From positions 29,168,863-29,232,862 of the forward strand of contig NW_025336481.1 in NCBI RefSeq assembly GCF_004798865.1: a DNA stretch of 64,000 nt, given 5' to 3'. A program made the translations under genes and the position numbers. This DNA is from Varanus komodoensis (taxonomy: Eukaryota; Chordata; Lepidosauria; Squamata; Varanidae). This document shows, in pieces, positions 56,601 to 62,600 of this stretch; the stretch's first letter is position 1, and the number at the start of each line of letters is the position of its first letter. The notes beneath the pieces were generated by a model that was not told where the DNA came from, did not search any database, and was given only the letters and a program-made list of their open reading frames with translations.

Positions 56601-59600
56601 CCATCACCTGGCACCACTACTCCTTTCCGAGCATGCGCATGGCCCCTGTGTGTGCTCTTATTTGATGCTTGGCTGCTGGGGCGATGCTGGGGTAACTTGG
56701 CTCATGTGCTACAGAAAGGGCTCTGCATGCCCGCTGTGGCACTCGTGCTATAGGTTTGCCACCACTGGGTTGGATTTTGGCAAAGCACAATAAGTCCACA
56801 TTTCCATCAGAAACAGAAGCCAAAATCCTGCTCATGTGCATGTCAGAGCAGTCCTGTGATCATCTCCATACAGCAACATCCATCCAGTAGCATCAATACT
56901 GGGAAGCAGCCGTGCCAATTGTCCCTCAGTATAGCGAGCAAATACAGCAGTTCAACTTTTTTTTAAAGAGCAGTGTCTATTGTTCATTAATATGCCAGAG
57001 GTTTAATCAAAAACTAAGTTAGCTAAAGGGAAACGTTATGCAAGCTTAATTTGCAAAAGCATATTAATACATACTCAACTTTAAATCAGACTAAAACATT
57101 TCCAGAAGCAACCAATCTTACACTGAGAGCTGCAGATAGAAAAGAGTATGTACAAAAGTCAACTTGCAGATTCACTTATAATGAATGAAAGATGAAACCC
57201 TTAATAGAACTTACCAGGAACCTGATGGTGTGGGCAGAATTTCTCCAGGCTGAAAACTTCTGCCTTTATAATAACACCGGCAACTAGCCCTGATAAAACA
57301 GAATTTATTAAGATACAATGACATTCTTTATCCTATCCTAATTGCAGAAGTAAACATATCCTTTGATATCACCACTGACTTGCCCATTACTTCCTACAAT
57401 AAGCATTTGACTTCAGTTAAGACTTGTGGCTTCATTTTAGAGATACATTTGAAAAGATTGTGTGTGTTAATGTGTGCATTTCTTAGAAAGAAAGCTTCCT
57501 CTCTATTCACAGACAAATTATTAGCACCACTGTTATTAAAATGCACTGTGTGGTTAACAATCTGTTGGCCACTGTAATGATTATTTTAAATATATAGCTA
57601 TACATTTTATAAAGAACTGATGGGAAAGGATCATCCAACTATGGGACATGATTCACCCTCCCATAAGCAGCAGTGAGGTAGCAAGTCTCAGGACACTATT
57701 TTGACTTGCCCTAAAAGGACAGAGTGCTGGGCTGGGACTCAGAAGATCTGGGTTCTAGTCCCCAGTCAGCCATAAAACTCACTGGGTGACTTCAGGCCAG
57801 TCACTGACTCTCAGCCCAACCTATCTCACAAGGTTGTTGAGAGGATGAAATGGGCAGCTGCCACAGAGACATAGAAGCTGCCCTGAGTTTCTTTTAAGAG
57901 CAAAGGGGTGCGAAAAAAATGAAATGAGAAAAGTTAAGACGTGTCAGTTATTTTATTACATTCTTACCTACCTGGAGAAAGCATGAATGGCTTTTCTGTC
58001 TCATTAACGCAAACACCTCCAGGCAGGTGTAAGACAGGATGCCAACCAGCATCAGCATCTCAGTAAATGTGCATGGTTTATGGCTTGTCAGTTTTCATTC
58101 ATACTCAGAAACTGACCGAGAACCATGTTTTTCCCCAGTTTGTTATTGGTGTTGGAGGCCTCTAAGAGATCATACAGTCTGAGTTACCAATGGCACTACA
58201 GACATTTGACTAAGGTGCCCCTGCTCCCAACTCATGCTGTACTTTGATGCAGCTTGTATCAGATGAACTATGCAAAGCTGGGAAACAGATTGCCAAGGAG
58301 TCCCATTCTAGCACTATGGTTTTAATAGCACTGCGAGATAATAAGGAAAACATCCCTAATGCTAGAGCTAAGATATATTAAAAACAACAATCACACTGCA
58401 ATTAAAAGGAAATTTAATGTAGCTGCTTACATTGGCACACAAAAGTTGATAGATTCATCAAAGTATTTTCCATCAGGGCAATTGCATCCTTCAGCACAGT
58501 CATGACTGCAAACATCCGGAATAGAATGGGAAGAGCAGGAACGCTCACAAAAAGAAGCACATGGGTGATACAGCATACCACTTCTGCACACTAATGCTGT
58601 GAAGACAAGATATATTGATTGTACATAAATAAATTACATGCCCAGCCATCAGGGTGCAGTCATCTTCTTAGACAAAATGGCCTGTGATTTGGGGGCAAGT
58701 TATATGAATGAGGTGTCTCCCAGGAGAAACACGCAAAATTTCAGAAGGATGGGTATGCCCTAGATTGGAGTAGTTTTGTGATATCTTAAATGATTTGCCT
58801 CTCAGTATAAACAGACTAGCTGGTAAATTTCAGGTCCAGGCTACATTCAGCTTTATTTACTGGCTTAATCAAGGAGGTAGAGGAATCTGGATATTTAAGG
58901 ACATGCTTAATGTTCAGCAAAGGTATCACTAATCAGGCAGATTTGGGAACATGCACAGTATGAGCTTTTGCTTTGATTTGTAGAATGGGGACATCCCAAT
59001 AGCTTTTCAATTATTTGCAAATCATTCTGTGTTTGGTAACTTACCACAATATGAGACATGAGATCTGAACTCAATAGTAATTCCATGCTTGCTGCATACA
59101 TAAGCATAGTGTGCAAGTGCATTGCACAAACAGCTGCTCCCACATTTGCAAGCATCAAAGCGGCACAGCTGGTAGTATAATTCTGGACTGACGTAGACAT
59201 GACACGGAGCGAAAAGTTCTTGATTGATGAGATCACACTGGGATGCATACCCAACTAAGGAAAAGTAACATTTGGCTTGTAGCAACGCTGATGCTGTTGA
59301 AGCACTGGTTGTCACTTAAGAGTGAGAATATACACCACACCAAAATTGCAGACTGGTCGAACTTATTTCATGCAAATATAAGGGTAGAGAACTCACTCCA
59401 TGGACCTAAACTGACACAAGTCAAAGAAACTAAGAAGTGTTTAATTGGCATTTAAATCACTGGAATTTAAACAAAGAAAGAGATTATCTTTACAAAAATA
59501 CTAAAGGACAGATCTAAGTTAACTGTCCCAAATAGTATTTAGGTATCAATAAAGCATATACAATGGGAAAAACTATGGTTTAGCAATGGGATTATGGATG

Positions 59601-62600
59601 AAGCTAAATCGAATTTCCAAAGTAAAAATGCACCATTTTGTTGATTAATGTTGCAAGGATCAACCACAGGGATGTTGACAGGCACATGACACACGGATGA
59701 AACCTTCCATGCATTGCCATGAAGCTGCGGAGTTCCTTCAATCATTCCTGCTGGAGAACTGGGTGGGTGGATGGAAATAAGCATGATTAAACAAAAGAAT
59801 CAGACCACCTAAGAAGTCCTGTCACCAAGAACACACTGTTTATGTACCCCAGTATCTTCTAGAATGTGTCTACATGGGCGACAGCTGCGATACCAGATCA
59901 CTGCTTCTGTGCTACACTGGAACTACAGGATCCAATATTCAAACAAAGGAGGTGTCAAACTGTGCCCAGCTCACCATGTGCTGACCCTCTGCTCTCTCAG
60001 ACTGTTATCTTGACTAGTGAGCACTGGCACAGCTGCCATATGTCTTGGCAGAATCGATGCTGTCAGACTTTTCCCTTTGCAACCATATCCATGCACACAT
60101 GAAGTATTCCTTCTGAAATACCTCTACTGCTTTTTTTCTGCCACATTAAGAGAATAGCCTGAAAGATGGAAATTTTCAAATTCACCTCAGATGTAATTAA
60201 AATTTGTTATAAGCAAGAAGTCCACATTTGAATACAAACTGATTCTTTTCCAGTTTTCCAAAAGAAGTCATACTATGTAGAAAATATAACAGGCTTTCAT
60301 GGATTTTCTGTCAAAGGTGGGAGGTGGTGATGGTCTAATATGAGTGTTCTATACGTGGCAGAGTGTGTACATAAAGCATTTGTGTCCATGAAAATATTTA
60401 TATTCCTAAAAGTATTATTCAGGATTATTGTTTTTTACAAAGTAAAATTTCAGCATTGGCTTCTAGGATACCGAGAATGCTGCAAGCTGTTAATTTTGTT
60501 CAATTTATGCCTCTTCTCTATTGTTCTGCTATGCATTCTGGGATCACATGACAGCATCTTCATATTGGCAATTACCATATGGTAAGGCCTTGTGAAAAGG
60601 TGATAAAGAATTTACATACTTCTAGGGACAAGCCAAGGGAAAGGTGATAAAGGGTTTATATAATTCCAGTTATACTGCCAGAATTTATAATTCCACAGAC
60701 TAGCCAAGAAAAAAAGGGCTTAAGCAGTCTCCATCCCAAATTATTAAGCTTACTATTTGGGTTGCATGGGTGGCTAAATTTAGCTGGCTAGATGTACTAA
60801 TGCATTCTGCATCTTAGTGCTTGGTTTATTTTATGACTGGTTTTAATACACATAATTTTAAGCATGTGTTGAGTAGAAAACTAAACAACTGAGTAATGAA
60901 GTAATTGCATAAATCAAACTTACAGAAAATCATCTCGCAAGTTTCCATTATAAGTTCCACACAGACCCAGAGTTCTTTCCTTCCACTCAGTAGAGAGTTG
61001 AATATACACTCTCTCACCATCTTTAGCAAACTGGATTCTTAAACCAAATTTAGTTTTCAGCTGTACAAACAATGAAGACAAATTCTGCACTTCCACATAT
61101 CCTATGCATAACAGGAGGCAGAAAAAAAATCAACAAACAAAAATCAAATAGTTATTCAGAACTGTAAGACTGCATACATATAAATATGAGATCCTGGGGA
61201 GAGTTCCAAATGGAGTAATAGGTAGAGGTGATTTCATGCAATTCATTCATCTTTCTACAGCTCCATGACCTCTATAATGTTGGGGGGACCCTCCAGAGCA
61301 GCATGGGAGATGGCATGGATAATGCAGGGGAAGGGGAAATGAACAAAATCTCTTATACCTGCTTTCTCTAGCATGGGATTTTCATGAATGACAGGAACAC
61401 TCCATTGCAAGGTCAAGTCTGCACCCAAGTCATGTATACCTTTGAATTATATGAAGGGAATTGCAGTTCCATGTCCATTGTTTCACTCTCTCTTCTGGGG
61501 TACTCACACATGATAAACCCTCTTCACATGGCAGAGAGGCCAAACAGTATTTCAGACAAATTATTTTATCATTCAAAATCTTCAGCTCATATTATTTTTT
61601 TATTTATTCATTCATTCTATTTGTATGCCACCCCACTAGTCATATGCTCTCTGAGCCACTCACATCATTAAAATCCATACAACAGGCATAATATAAAGCA
61701 CTCAAGACACCCATGTTAACTGCAGATTGAATTTTTGGATGCAGAAACTTTGCAATCATTATCCCATTTATCAACAACACCAAAGAACTGAAAATGGTGG
61801 CAACTTTCTCCAAACCTTGTTGGAGCTTCCTAAGAAGTGGGAAGTTGGGGTAAGGTGGGTTAGTGATTGCCCAGAAGGGCTCTGTGGTTAACCCAGTTTA
61901 AAGTGACATACACTTTAAATAGAATATTGCCTTGCAGCTAATTTCTGTGTAGCATCTTCCAGAATGGAATATGTTGAAATGCTTTTACAAGGAAGGCTCC
62001 TGACAAGGTGCCCAAAGCATGATATATCAATTAACTGTGACAAGAGAAACCTATTTCATGTATTTCTGCATTCACATATGGAACTTCAGAAATGTGGGGG
62101 CCAACTACCAAATTCAGCTCACATGATGAGTGAAATCTGTATGCTAATCATTCAATGCTGAAAGCATAATGTATCAGTTAACTGTAAAAAGATAGGCTCA
62201 GGGCTACAGAACTTGCTTCATTTCATGCATTTCTGCTTTCACATGGAGAATTCCAGAGATGTCAGCCAGCTACCTAATTCAATTCAGTTGATGAGTGAAG
62301 TCCATATACCAATCTATCAATGCCTTCAACTATTTAACTTACCCTATTTTTCAGCTGCAAAACTGAACAAGAGTTTTGTGAAGCAGAAAGTTTTAATTTG
62401 TCCGTAAAGTAACAGTACCTCATTTTTAGAATAATCTAACTCACCTTTTGTCTGAGTATAAGGGAATACATGTGAGCACATGCACGCTTCAGTGTCAATG
62501 TTTGTTTTCATAGAACACAGTTTGATTAGAACATTATTATAGAATCTATTGCTTGGGAATATGAATGGGGAAAAGGAAATATCAACTGCACTGGTAATGT

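Noticed and set aside
55646-56841. Several open frames in the hAT/satellite block
   Set aside because: They recur with the repeat units and span element boundaries; no protein family.
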